Source: Salticus scenicus
Taxonomy: Eukaryota > Arthropoda > Arachnida > Araneae > Salticidae
DNA length: 64,000 bases
Assembly (NCBI GenBank): GCA_963930645.1
Contig: OZ005657.1
Span: 53,284,653-53,348,652, forward strand
Direction: 5' to 3'
The notes under the pieces were generated by a model. The model saw only the letters and a program-made list of their open reading frames with translations. It made no database searches and had not been told where the DNA came from. Shown here piece by piece: positions 11,629 through 22,649 of the stretch. The translations under genes and the position numbers were made by a program. How positions within the stretch are numbered: the stretch's first letter is position 1; each line of letters opens with the position of its first letter.

Positions 11629-12110
11629 GTAAGTTTGCATGATATTACCCAATAAATCTGTTCAGTAAACTTCCATTTTCATAGCTGCCAAGTCTTCTTG
11701 ATTTCCAAGACTTCCCGATTTCTGTGTTTTCTTCTTGCTTCCTGCCAGAAAATAAAAACTTCTTGATTTTCATATTTTATATGCATTTCATTTCTTTTGC
11801 TTCGTAAAAAGAAAAAGTATCTAAATATATTTATAAATTATACATAAAAATCTTATTTACCTTATGCATAAATTTTTATTGATGAAATTTATTCCAAAAT
11901 ATTAATCATATTTTTTAATAATGGCTTTTACAGTGCTAATTCTTCACAAAAATAGGTGCGTACAAATCTACAAATAGGAAAATTCTCCCGTGTTTGCTTA
12001 TGAGAACAAATTTATTTTGTGAATTGTATACTTGCTATCTTGAATAAAATATTACTGTATTTTTATTTGACTTGAAGAATATTTCTTTAAAAAATTAGTG
12101 CTATTAAGAA

Positions 12111-14560
12111 CAGTGGCGAAGCTAACAAAATTTCCATGGGTAGGCTAAATATATACATGTGTGAAATGAACGAAAAATTGTCTTTATGTAATATATTTAA
12201 AAAACTAGCATGTTGTGGCCACCCCAAGACTTTCTTCTATATTTTTCTATACAAATTCGATAAGGGAAAACAAATTATTATAACTATTATTCATTAAAAT
12301 TATCTAACATGGTGAATGCAAATGATTTTCATTTTAGGGAAAATTTACACTAAATATCCAAAGAAAGACAGTTCTATTGTCTATAAATAAAATCTTAAAA
12401 AATGCATTTTTATAATGGTTATCTCACATTACATTTATATACCATACAAGTTGAGATATAACCTTCCCGTTATCGAGAAAATTTCCAGTATAGCAGCGCC
12501 ATCCATTGGTCTATAAGCATCCAACTTGAATCAGCATAATGTCTTATAATGACCTTCTTATATATCAAGCTTTGTTTGATTATATAACAAAAGAACCTGA
12601 GATATACCCTCCCCTTAAACTGCGGAAATCGCTGTATAGCAGCGCCACCTGTTGAGCGGTTGACACCAAAAGTTGATATGCATTAATTTGTCAAGGTGAA
12701 TCTACATATAAATATATATACAATTCTGAGCAGTAGGTCTGAAGATACAGTCACCACAAAATTTTTGTCACAGACACAGACATGCAGGCATTTTCTAAAA
12801 ATTGTATAATCGTGTTCTAGACCTCTCAAAATGTGCAAATCCATCGAAAACTGGAAATTGAAAATTTTTACGAATCCAATACTTTCTTCTATTGAATATA
12901 AAAGAATATAAAAAAAAAAAAAAAAAAAAGAAGTAGAGTGTACTTAATTTTAGTAAAGTCACTAATCAAATAGGATACATTTATGATAGTGTCATTAATT
13001 TGTTACTTCAAAAAAAAAAAAAAAAGGGGGGGGGGGGGGGGGAGGGAGATATAATTTTTATTGAATTAATAATTAAATTTTATATATAAGTAAATGTATA
13101 TGTAAATGCTTTACAATTTGTTTAACCTTTATATTGCATGATAAATTTACTGTCCCAGTAATACTTTCAGAATTTTAAAAATCAATTTAACATGCATTTA
13201 GCATTGGAAAAAGTAAGCATCTATCTTACATGTTAAAAAACATACATTCTTTATATGATAAGGTAATAAAGTATATAAAATAATATTTAACTTTTATAAT
13301 ACAAAATAATTAAAAATATTAAATTACATGTGTATATATTTTTAATTAATGTGGATATTATAAGTAAACTCTTACTTGAAGAACTCAAATGGTTCTGCAC
13401 TCAAAGCTGGTAGACGGGAAGTGAAAGGGTCAAACCCAAACTTGTGCTCGTCAACCTAGCTATTCAAAGTTTCCCGGGTTTTCTCTAAACCTTGCATAAA
13501 TATGGGCTAGGACCCCTTCGCAAGAACCTACGGAGGGCATTACCTTTAGGCCCAGATATTTATCTGTATTTGAAAAAACAAAATTAATAATTAAAAATAT
13601 TATCTTTTTTAAATAAATAAGTATTTAATTTATTTCATCAAAACAAGAAATATACTGTTTTATTTTCTGATATAAATGCAATTTTGTTGCTGTGGAATAA
13701 TCGGGTACAGTTCAGTTTTAAAATTCAGATAGAACAGAGTTATAGTCTACTTAATTAATGAAATGTTCTTTAAATTTTTTTATACAAAAGTTCTAAACGT
13801 CGCTGTTCTTTGTTAGAGAAATTATCAATTATTTTCTCCTTAAAATTGTTGTCTTTGATCAGATGTTTTACCAACCCTTTTTCAATAGTAATTAGCAATT
13901 GTACATAGACGCAACAATCTCTCATTCGTCATAGAATTTCATAGAAACGTTTTTTAGAGTACTCATACTCCTTTCATTATTGTACAACATCTTACTTAAA
14001 ATTCTGTATAGTGTCATTCTGTATAGTAAGAAGTTTTTAAAATAAATTATTAAATTTGTATAAGTAAATAAATAATAATAATAAAGTAAACTCAATTTGA
14101 CATTAAATTTTAAAAAGATAAATTTATCAATAGTTATATTTAGAGACTGAACTTTAAAAGGAAAAATATTCTGCAAGAATTACTCTGAGTCTGAGCCTTT
14201 AGCCAAGTAATAATTTATTATGCATTTCCGCTGTTCTCTTTGACAGAAGAAAGGAGAGAGGCTAGTCTCAAGTTCTCGAGAGCAGAAGCTAAGACGCTTG
14301 CGCAAATTCTACACCCGGTCGTTCCGAAACGGCGTGATTTCTAGTATGAATGAGCTATCAGGAGGCTTTTTCTGTAAAGCCTCCCTCAGGTGCAATGAGA
14401 AAGTTGAAGGAATTTAAAGATGGAAATATGCAAAACTACCGGTAAAAAAATAATAAAGTAAAATTTACTTAAAATAAGAAAAAACTTATTAATAATAAAA
14501 TATCATGCATATTTTTAGGGCAGGCTAAGCCTCAAAAGCCTCTTATTAGATTTGCCACTG
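12111..14560. mobile_element. hAT element (2.45 kb), decayed
   Basis: Terminal repeats CAGTGGCGAAGCTAAC (left) and CAGTGGCAAATCTAAT (right, complement strand), flanked by a perfect 8-bp target duplication ATTAAGAA (12103-12110 and 14561-14568). An 8-bp duplication with CAG-type ends is diagnostic of hAT. A C-terminal transposase scrap lies on the minus strand inside, together with one reverse-oriented copy of the dispersed satellite module (13380-13565), a poly-A/poly-G run near 13011-13042 and scattered AT-rich sequence. Confidence 0.85.
13860..14010 (-). pseudogene. hAT transposase C-terminal (dimerisation) remnant
   Basis: Minus strand reads LYNNERSMSTLKNV, then after a stop/frameshift ERLLRLCTIANYY. 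This resembles the hAT C-terminal dimerisation signature (..ERSFSTLKRVKT..ERL..L..I). It sits inside an element with an 8-bp target duplication, which supports the call. Very short and broken. Confidence 0.5.
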
Positions 14561-14568
14561 ATTAAGAA

Positions 14569-15375
14569 GCAATATTATGCAAATACAATAGAATTTACTT
14601 TTCTAAAAAAGTCAAATATAAATTCACGTATTTTTTACTGTATCACTTGCTCCCCAGGTTTTAAATGTTCAAAACTAAGCGTATTGGCTTATTTTAGAAT
14701 TGATACCTACGATTTTCTTTAATAAAATAATTATTTCTGCTATACCTACTATACAGAGAAAATCTTCTTGATTTCAATGAAATCTTCCTGTTTTTTGAGC
14801 TCAATCTTCTTAATTCTTAACACAAGAAGTTGGCAGGTATGCATTTTAATGTTTTTCAGCTTCAAATTTCTGCATCATTCCTTGTAAGGTTTTCAATTAC
14901 TAAAATTTTGCTAGGACATATTTTATAAACCTGAAGTTTTTCTTTTCCTTTCTTTCTTTCTTTTTTTTTTTTTAAGCTAGCATGTTTATTAGAGTGCAGT
15001 TATTAAAAACAGTGTAATAATTAAAAACAATAATTAAGTCAAATTACAATTTTTTACTTTTTTTTAAAAAATATGTTATTGTTGTACAAAGTTGATGTGT
15101 GAAAGAATAATTGATGCACATATGAATAATTTTGCACATCGTGAAATAAAAGCATTTTGAACACAAAATGTGAAAATGTGCTTTGATGGCTAGCAGCATG
15201 TTTTCATGAAGTGTTTCAGAACTTTAGTAATAAATTGTATGTGTATATACATGATTCAATTCATTGCTATATTTGATACTTCCAGTTTAGTAGATTAAGT
15301 AAACCATTATAATTGATAACTTTGTTCTTAAATAAGACATCATAGCTAATTAAAAAATACGTGTATCATTCTAAA

Positions 15376-15410
<35 letters not shown>
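14569..15410. other. Intronic AT-rich sequence
   Basis: Pyrimidine and poly-A tracts (for example 15379-15411). No gene, RNA or element boundary recognised. Confidence 0.5.
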
Positions 15411-15413
<3 letters not shown>

Positions 15414-16205
15414 TACTTTAAAACACGTATATTTAAAAACATAGTTAATTAAAGGACATATTTAATAGCAGGGTTCCCACGGGTCAGGGAAAACCTGGAA
15501 AAGTCAGGGAATTTCAAATTTCTGGAAGAAGTCAGGGAAAATTGTAAATATTGTTCAGAAACCTGGAAAAATGATGATATAAACCTGGAAAATGCTTTTT
15601 GAACATTCAATTTATATCGCAAGTCACGTTACTATGTTGTCTTTTATTTTGCGAGCTATGTTCTGTTTTATACCGTGAGCTATTTCTTTATGTTGTAAAC
15701 CAAACTTTATGACTGGAATTTTCTAAAAATACACCTGGAAAAGTCAGGGAATTTTATTTTTGAAATTGAGTGGGAACCCTGTTACAGTTAAAATGCACAT
15801 TTTAAAAGCTTTTCGCCTTAATCATCAAGGCATCACTAGGAAAATATTTATATAACAATTATGTTTTTGAAGTGCAGCTCTCTCTCTCTCTATATATATA
15901 TATCACACTTTCAAGTTACAAGTACAGTTAAGTTTGATTTATAAAAAAATTGACAGTGATATTCACAGAAGCCAGTTTTGATCAAAACTGACTTCTGTGA
16001 ATATCATCTTGAAATTTTCTATAAATTAAGCTTAACTGTATTTGTAATTTTGAAAATATGATTTACATATATTTAGAGAGAGAGCTACTCTTTAGAAACA
16101 CAATTGTTACAAATACTTTTCTAATCATGCCTTGAATACATTTTAGCTAAAAATATGTCTTTTAATTAAATATGTTTTTTAAAATATGTATTTTAAAGTG
16201 TCTTT
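15411..16205. repeat. Large foldback (inverted repeat centred near 15985)
   Basis: The sequence folds on itself around CAGTTTTGATCAAAACTG (about 15974-15991). The inner arms include GATATTCACAGAAG / CTTCTGTGAATATC, and the arms extend through CTCTCTCTC / GAGAGAGAG and on to GATACTTTAAAAC (15411) versus GTATTTTAAAGTGTC (about 16190). The left arm is interrupted by the MITE at 15469-15781; removing it gives arms of roughly 240 bp. It resembles a foldback transposon; no coding. Confidence 0.75.
15469..15781. mobile_element. MITE with CAGGGTTCCCAC ends
   Basis: Left end CAGGGTTCCCAC and right end GTGGGAACCCTG are perfect 12-bp inverted repeats; inside are repeated 'CCTGGAAAAGTCAGGGAA' words. It is inserted in the left arm of the foldback, which gives the empty-site comparison. 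Flanks (TTTAATAG / TTACAGTT) do not form a clean duplication. Related fragments are at 25562-25620 and 49972-50060. Confidence 0.75.
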
Positions 16206-16268
16206 TTTACAATATGTATTTTGAAGTGTCTTTTTTACAATATGTATTTTAAAGTGTCTTTTTTACAA
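16180..16268 (+). repeat. 28-bp tandem repeat
   Basis: Unit ACAATATGTATTTT(G/A)AAGTGTCTTTTTT repeated about three times at the outer end of the foldback's right arm. Confidence 0.8.
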
Positions 16269-16449
16269 ATTTTTATTCGTAAAGTCTTTCTAAGATATGA
16301 AGTTATCACCATCAGAGGCCTAAGTGAAGTTTCGTCTGCCTCTTATGTTCGATGTATTTCATGAGTGTGCTAGATTGCCAGAGATTATTGGTTTTCTGTT
16401 TACTTCTGCTTCTTTGCCTCATGTGTTATATCATTGGTGTATGATACTG

Positions 16450-16682
16450 GATGGATGGTAGGGTTCTACGTCACACTAGTGCTGCACAGATGGGCAATTG
16501 GCGACGGTCTGGGACACACCCCTAGGGGTGGTCCGGAGACATGCCATCACAATTTTGATCTTCCACGGGAGGGATGGCTCTCTCACTTCGGTGACCCCCA
16601 GAGGTATAATTTTTGATGGGAACATGGAGGACATTGCGGCCATGACAGATTTTACGTGCACCAGCCACCATTAGTGTATACG
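16450..16682. mobile_element. SINE-like GC-rich insertion with 14-bp direct repeats
   Basis: About 233 bp of markedly GC-richer DNA lies between direct repeats GGTGTATGATACTG at 16436-16449 and 16683-16696. Target duplications of this length are typical of LINE-driven retrotransposition. I do not recognise the inserted sequence and see no convincing RNA polymerase III boxes, so 'SINE-like' is inference. Confidence 0.5.
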
Positions 16683-16819
16683 AGGTGTATGATACTGAGT
16701 TTAACTACTGAATTAAACATGTATTTTTTTAACATTTGGTTTGAAAATTTGAGAATGATGCCATTTTACATTGCAGAGCGATTTTAAAGGAAGCGTTTTA
16801 CAATAATTTGTTTGATATA

Positions 16820-17675
16820 CCATATATTTCCATGTATAAGCCGAAAATTTTTGGAAGTTTTTCGGAAGCTGAATTATGGGGTCGGCTTATATACGAATCC
16901 ACATTTCTAGCAAAAAACGTACATTAGAAACAATGATTGAATACATATATTTTAAGCTTAAAAACTATATATAAAGTAAAATAGGGATATTAAACCTTAT
17001 TTTTAAATAATTATCACATATAAAACTCTTAAATTAGCAATGTTAAATTTATTTCACGAAACGCTCAATGTAGTCACGTGTGTTTACATTTCTTTTTTCT
17101 TTTTGACCTGCCAGTAACTGAAGTCATCGGCAGAATGCACGAACACAGTAAAAACAGGACTCCTGATCATATTTTTAATTTATGCAATTAAATACGTCAT
17201 TTAAAAAAAATCGATGCAATTGGCCTTTAAACGGCTTATTTATATAAACATCCAGCAGCTGCATTGCATCATCGATGTTAGGGTTAGGCCTCCTGGTATT
17301 ACGGTAACCATCGTTTTCAGCTGCCGGGACTTGCGTGTGCAATGCAAGTGCATCTGTGTTTGCCTCCCTTCTGATAGGGTTGCCAGAGTTAAAACTATCG
17401 CCGTTGCCGAACACACTGTGATCGTTTTACGTTATAGCTAACAAGGTAAGGAATTCTATTGGATAAGCACGTATTTTGCACAATTTCATCGGACAGATTA
17501 TCCTGAAAGTTGTATAGTTTGGCAATATTTTCTCCATTTTGGCAATATGCTCGAACTTTAAAAAGAGTATTTTTTCGGCTTATACACGGGTTTGCAATTT
17601 TGGGCAAATTTCTGCAGGGAAAAACATACTCTCGACTTATATACGAATCGGCTTATATTCGGAAATATAGGACGG
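16820..17675 (+). mobile_element. TA-flanked DNA element 'H', copy 1 (856 bp)
   Basis: Ends CCATATATTTCCATGTATAAG (left) and the complement of CCGTCCTATATTTCCGAATA (right) share the ATATTTCC..TATAAGCCGA inverted repeat; TA flanks both sides (16818-16819, 17676-17677). Two more copies of this family occur: reverse-oriented at 34283 (split by an LTR) and at 40920-41731. A GC-richer core (17230-17420) has chance ORFs on both strands; no transposase seen, so it is non-autonomous. Confidence 0.75.
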
Positions 17676-17677
17676 TA

Positions 17678-18061
17678 CATGTTATTTTTGTTGAACTGTG
17701 TTATTTTTAAAATAAATAATGACAATGGAATAGAATTTATTAATGCCAAAAGGTATTAATGAATGTTATTAATTTCTTGTGAAGTTTTGTGGAAGCAGTT
17801 TCATAAACTTTGCTCTACATCATAAATATATGAAGAGGATTTGAGATAAGCCTTTTTATATAAGTTTGTTTGATAGTGTATTTAATCATAATTTAGGAAA
17901 TAAATATATATCTTTAAGTATATGTTAGACATATAACAGAAATATATTTATGTACATGCGAGTCTATTATGTTCACTAGAAAGAGTTAGGTATCTCTTGA
18001 AATTGAATGATTATGTAAAGTGTAAAATTACATGTTTCTTTAGGTTATAAATAACGAGGAT
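17678..18061. other. AT-rich intronic sequence
   Basis: Nothing recognised. Confidence 0.5.
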
Positions 18062-18155
18062 TACCATATATACTCGTATATAAGTCGAAAAATTTAGCAC
18101 AAAAGACAAAGTACAAAGTTGGGGGGTCGACTTATACGCAGGGTAAAATATCGAA
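18062..18155. other. Fragment with pogo/Tigger-like end motifs
   Basis: Contains CCATATATACTCGTATATAAG followed 50 bp later by GGTCGACTTATACGCAG, an inverted pair of 'TATAAGTCGA' words like the ends of element H but diverged. Probably a small decayed MITE. Confidence 0.4.
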
Positions 18156-18766
18156 AAAAAAAATTTTACCAAGAAAATCACCATGCACTAAGAATAATTG
18201 CACAAGTGTGACCCTCATAGTATCTAAGTACTTCAAAATTCTCTTTGTTGTCATCATTTTTGTTTTTAGTTGCAGCTTATTGAACAGTTGAACCTCGGAA
18301 ATACAGATTTTGAAATTCCAGACATTTTTCCAATTTTAGTCCAACCCTTATAACTAAACACCAAAGTAGTATTAATTGCTAACATATTCCAATATAATTT
18401 TGTACCGTGTGAACGGAAATTAAAAACTTTAATTATTATAAAATTATGGTGGTTAAATAACAAATGCAAAAATAAATAAGTAAAATAGGAACAGGATTCC
18501 CACAACAGTGAAAATATCACATTTTTAAACAGCCATGCCCATGTGGCCTATATCATAGATCTGAAAGTGCAAAGTTCAATTTATTTAATCCTATTAAATT
18601 ATTCCTTAAATAATAATAAAAAAAAAGCTCCAAAAAAAAAAAAAAAAAAAAAAAAAGCTCCAATAAATGCACAATCTTGTTATCTCTTTACTCAATGGAA
18701 TGATAAACAAAAACTTTCTTTCAGCTGAAATTGTAATTGCTTCTTTTCACCCTCTCTCTCGACCTA

Positions 18767-18807
18767 TTTTTTAACTCATGGGTCCCTGGGACCCATGAGT
18801 TAAAAAA
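18767..18807. repeat. 41-bp near-perfect palindrome
   Basis: 20-bp arms (left ending ACTCATGGGTCCC, right GGGACCCATGAGT) around a single T. Two further GGGTCC words follow at about 18810-18840, suggesting local duplication. Confidence 0.85.
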
Positions 18808-19248
18808 ATCTGGGTCCTTTTTTCAAAAAATGGGTCCCCACATGAATGAATTTATATATTACAGATATGAATTAAAATTTTATCTTATTGTAGATGAAAA
18901 ACAGTTTTTTGGGAATTTTTAACCAGCTCTTCTTGAGATTGCCTTGAAACTGATATTATATAGGAGGTGGTTGCTGTTAAAAAACAACTGAAAACATTTA
19001 GCTCAGTGTGCTCTGGAACCAGAAGAAAATAAAAAGAGAGAGAGAAAAAATATAGTATAATAGCTAATTATTATTATTATTTTAAAAAACTAGAAACATT
19101 TTAAACATTTCCTCGAAATTATTAGCATTAAAAGAACAAAATAAGAAAAAAGTTTTTTTTTTTTTAGAAATGAGGAGTTTTTAGATAAGCAGACTGATTG
19201 CAAAATTTAGTTACACATTCCACTTCAAATACAGTACAGGATCCATAT
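18808..19248. other. AT-rich intronic sequence
   Basis: Only (GA)n and A/T runs; nothing recognised. Confidence 0.45.
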
Positions 19249-19410
19249 ATTTTTTAAATAAGCTACTGATGTGTTAGCTATTCACAGGAAAAGAGTTTAC
19301 TTTTGGTTATTATTTGTATAAAGAAATATCCTTCTGATAGTATATGCATGTTTTTCTCTAATACCATATGCTTGTATTCCCCCTCTCTTAGACTTAACAT
19401 TAATTAAAAA
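19249..19410 (+). repeat. Left member of an inverted repeat pair
   Basis: About 160 bp from TTTTTAAATAAGCTACTGAT to GACTTAACATTAAT that recurs inverted at 29349-29510. The pair brackets the broken transposase at 19998-27062 and may be its long terminal inverted repeats, or two independent copies of a dispersed repeat. Confidence 0.7.
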
Positions 19411-19897
19411 GGAAAATAACAATGCATGTATAGCTGTACTATCTATACAACAATTCAAGAAATTTAATGTATTGAATTATTTAATAATAAAAAAATAATA
19501 ATAATTTCTTCATTTTATAGCAAAATTAGATATTTGATGGAAACAAGAAATAGAATTTATCCAAAACTGAATACTGAAAGTTGTCTGTTTGCAGTAATAA
19601 AGTATTAAATAATTTCTTATATGCATGTTTTTCTCTAATACCATATGCTTGTATTCTCCCTCTCTTAGACTTAACATTAATTAAAAAGAAAAATAACAAT
19701 GCATGTATAGCTGTACTATCTCTATACAACAATTCAAGAAATTTAATGTATTGAATTATTTAATAATAAAAAAATAATAATAATTTCTTCATTTTATAGC
19801 AAAATTAGATATTTGATGGAAACAAGAAATAGAATTTATCCAAAACTGAATACTGAAAGTTGTCTCTTTGCAGTAATAAAGTATTAAATAATTTCTT
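19341..19897 (+). repeat. 277-bp tandem duplication
   Basis: The block beginning ATGCATGTTTTTCTCTAATA at 19344 recurs at 19621 with very few differences and ends ATTAAATAATTTCTT in both units. The high identity implies a recent duplication. Confidence 0.9.
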
Positions 19898-21843
19898 TAA
19901 AAATCAATTAAAATAAAGGAGCTATAAATATTTATTTCATAAGCAATATAATTGAAATACAGCAATATATTAAAAATTGATATGTACAGAATTTTATTCA
20001 ACTGCAAGCATAAGTTCCTGTATTTTTTTCGCAGTATCATTTGGTATTAAAAACATGCATCCTGTGGCTGCCGCTGCTGATAGCATTGGTATTATATCTA
20101 ACAGATGCTTGTATGGAATCCAGCATTGATCTGATCTAAATTTTTGACTTGTTGCTTACCTACTGCAGATACTTCAATCTGATTTGATATGTTTGTAGAT
20201 ACAATGGAAACTAAAAGCATAGATTTACTAATAAAAATAAATTTATGATAATCCCTAGTACCCTCAATTCTTACAGCGAAAGTTAGTCTTTCAGAAAGCA
20301 ATACTCTTGTTTCTTCTACATATTCTTCAGATGCAAAGAAAAACTTAATATTTTTAAAATTACTTGTGCAATAATGAAACAAATCACATGGAGAAATTAT
20401 CTGATTCTTGTAAGGATGTTGCAAGCTGGTTCTGTAAGCAGACCTTTTGACTGTGCCTCCAATGGCATCACACAGGATTTTGCATTTTGCAATGGGATGT
20501 GTCAAAAAAAAAAAAAAAAAAAAAAAAAAAATTCACTCAGCATTTAGTTTAAAATCATCTTTATGTTGGCATAAATTAAAAAAGTTTTTCTTGTTTTTGT
20601 ACTGCGTTGAGTTACTGCCAATGAAATAAATTATTTCTTATATGTCTGTATACTGTGATGTTAAATATGGAATCACAAGCCTTTGAAAAGAAACTACTGC
20701 ACCGTATCATGTGTCAAACAGTCACTGATAATGCACATAGAAATAATTTTTAGGTTATCATTTGACTGAACAAAAGGATGGAGTGTAGCTTGCATGTTTT
20801 CCCAGTGATATCCCTGTATTGCATCCTGTACTATAAAAGTAAAATTTTCAGAAAAATCAAGTAATAAAATGCACTTACCTGGTTTTAGTTCTGCTTTTCT
20901 TGTTTTTAAATACTCTGATTGAGATTTTGCGATGTAATGGTGTTTTGCCAAAGACTTTATTTTCAACAAAAGTTCGGATTTAAAATCAGGTGCAGACAAA
21001 GTAATTGAATGAGTGTTGAATGGACTGTAGTTATCCACCGTCGAAACGTCACTTCAGATTCTTCATCATAATTATCCTTTAACATATCTAAAAATTCTTC
21101 AGATGTAGTTTGGAGTGGACACTGTGAACAAAGTCCTAACATACATGCTTCATTGTTAATCTGTTAATGTCACACACATAATGTGACAAAAAAAAATCAT
21201 TGCTAGATGGTTTAACAGGTTGTTTTAGCCCTTTCTAACCCAGACCGTATGATCGTGTGGGTTAGACATCCACAACATCCACTTAAGGTAAGTGTACCAG
21301 TAGTGGGCCATGTACCAGTAGTGAGCCACTTGAATGTTTAAATTAAAAATAAGAAATTCCAACATTCAAATGAGATAAGAGATCTGCCTCTGATAAGCTG
21401 AAACCCTTATTGACTAGATACCAGAGGCACAACCTTCATTTCCTGTTTACTTAGGAGTTAAAAATTTTTTTGCTGAAGTTAGTCTCAGAGAGCAGCATTT
21501 TAAGCCTATTCTTAATGGTTTCCTTAAGAGATAAGTCTTCATTCAACTCCTTTTTAGCATACATTCTGCTTGTTTTAAAAATGAATTTTTATTGATATTA
21601 TTTCATTATATACTGAATATATTATAAACTATCATTAAATTAAATAATATCAATAATTTATAGGTAATGGAGGGTGGCCCACTTTTGGATCAATGTTTTA
21701 CTAAATGTTCCAGTAGTGGGCCTAGCAGGCCCAGTACTGGAGCACATGCTTTTTCTCATATAGGCTGTTTTATGATGTTTAATAAAAAGATTACATCTTG
21801 TAATCTTATTTTGTATAATTAAATTTGTTTTATTTCTATCAGA

Positions 21844-21875
21844 ACCAGTAGTGGGCCACGTGGCCCACTACTGGT
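21844..21875. repeat. 32-bp perfect palindrome inside element B
   Basis: ACCAGTAGTGGGCCAC followed directly by its exact complement; the centre is CACGTG. It is built from two head-to-head copies of B's subterminal word. Confidence 0.95.
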
Positions 21876-22649
21876 ACACTAATGGCCCACTAATGGTACA
21901 TTAATGGAACATTCTGAAAAATTACTTCTATAAATATGTGAATTACCACATCACAATATTATTTCAATATTTTGTTTACTTTGTATTCGCTATTTAGTGT
22001 ATTTAATTCTTTCATTTTATTTATATGTTGTGAATGAGATGTATTTTTATGATTAAATAAGATTCCCTGAGATTTAATCTTTTAATAATTATGTCATTTT
22101 GATACATATATTAGCTTATAAATATCATGATACATATCAGGATAAATACCAGCCAATTCTTACTATTATAGTCAGAATAAAATGAAAGAATTAAATACAC
22201 TAAATAGCAAATACAAAGTAAACAAAATACTGAAATAATATTGTGATGTGGTAATTTACCATATTCATATTTTGTTCTTAAGTAACGCATATTCACAAGT
22301 TATATAATCTAAAATATGTGTATAATGAAAATTGTTCTCAAATTGTAGTTACCTTTGAAGTTAGTATTATAAAACAACTGATTGTTTATTTTGAGGACAA
22401 TATGTAAAATACAGATAAAGATAAAGCAATTCTGTAAGCTTTGGTGTATTTATTTTATAATACATGTGGGTCATTGCCAACATAAGGGGTAGAAACCATG
22501 TCCCTTAGCCCTCAAAAATAGAAAATATTTTCAATCAGAAAAAAATTTACAACTAGGCTATTTCTTACGATTTTCTCTAGTTGAATATTATTATAAAAGT
22601 TTTTAATGTTATTTATTTTTCTTAGAACTCGATCAATAAAACCTGGAAT

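Noticed and set aside
15461..15789. 8-bp hAT duplication around the CAGGGTTCCCAC MITE
   Set aside because: Flanks TTTAATAG and TTACAGTT do not match well enough; superfamily left open.
17214..17441. Open frames on both strands in element H
   Set aside because: The homologous stretch in copy 3 has different frames and stops; no conserved protein, so not coding.
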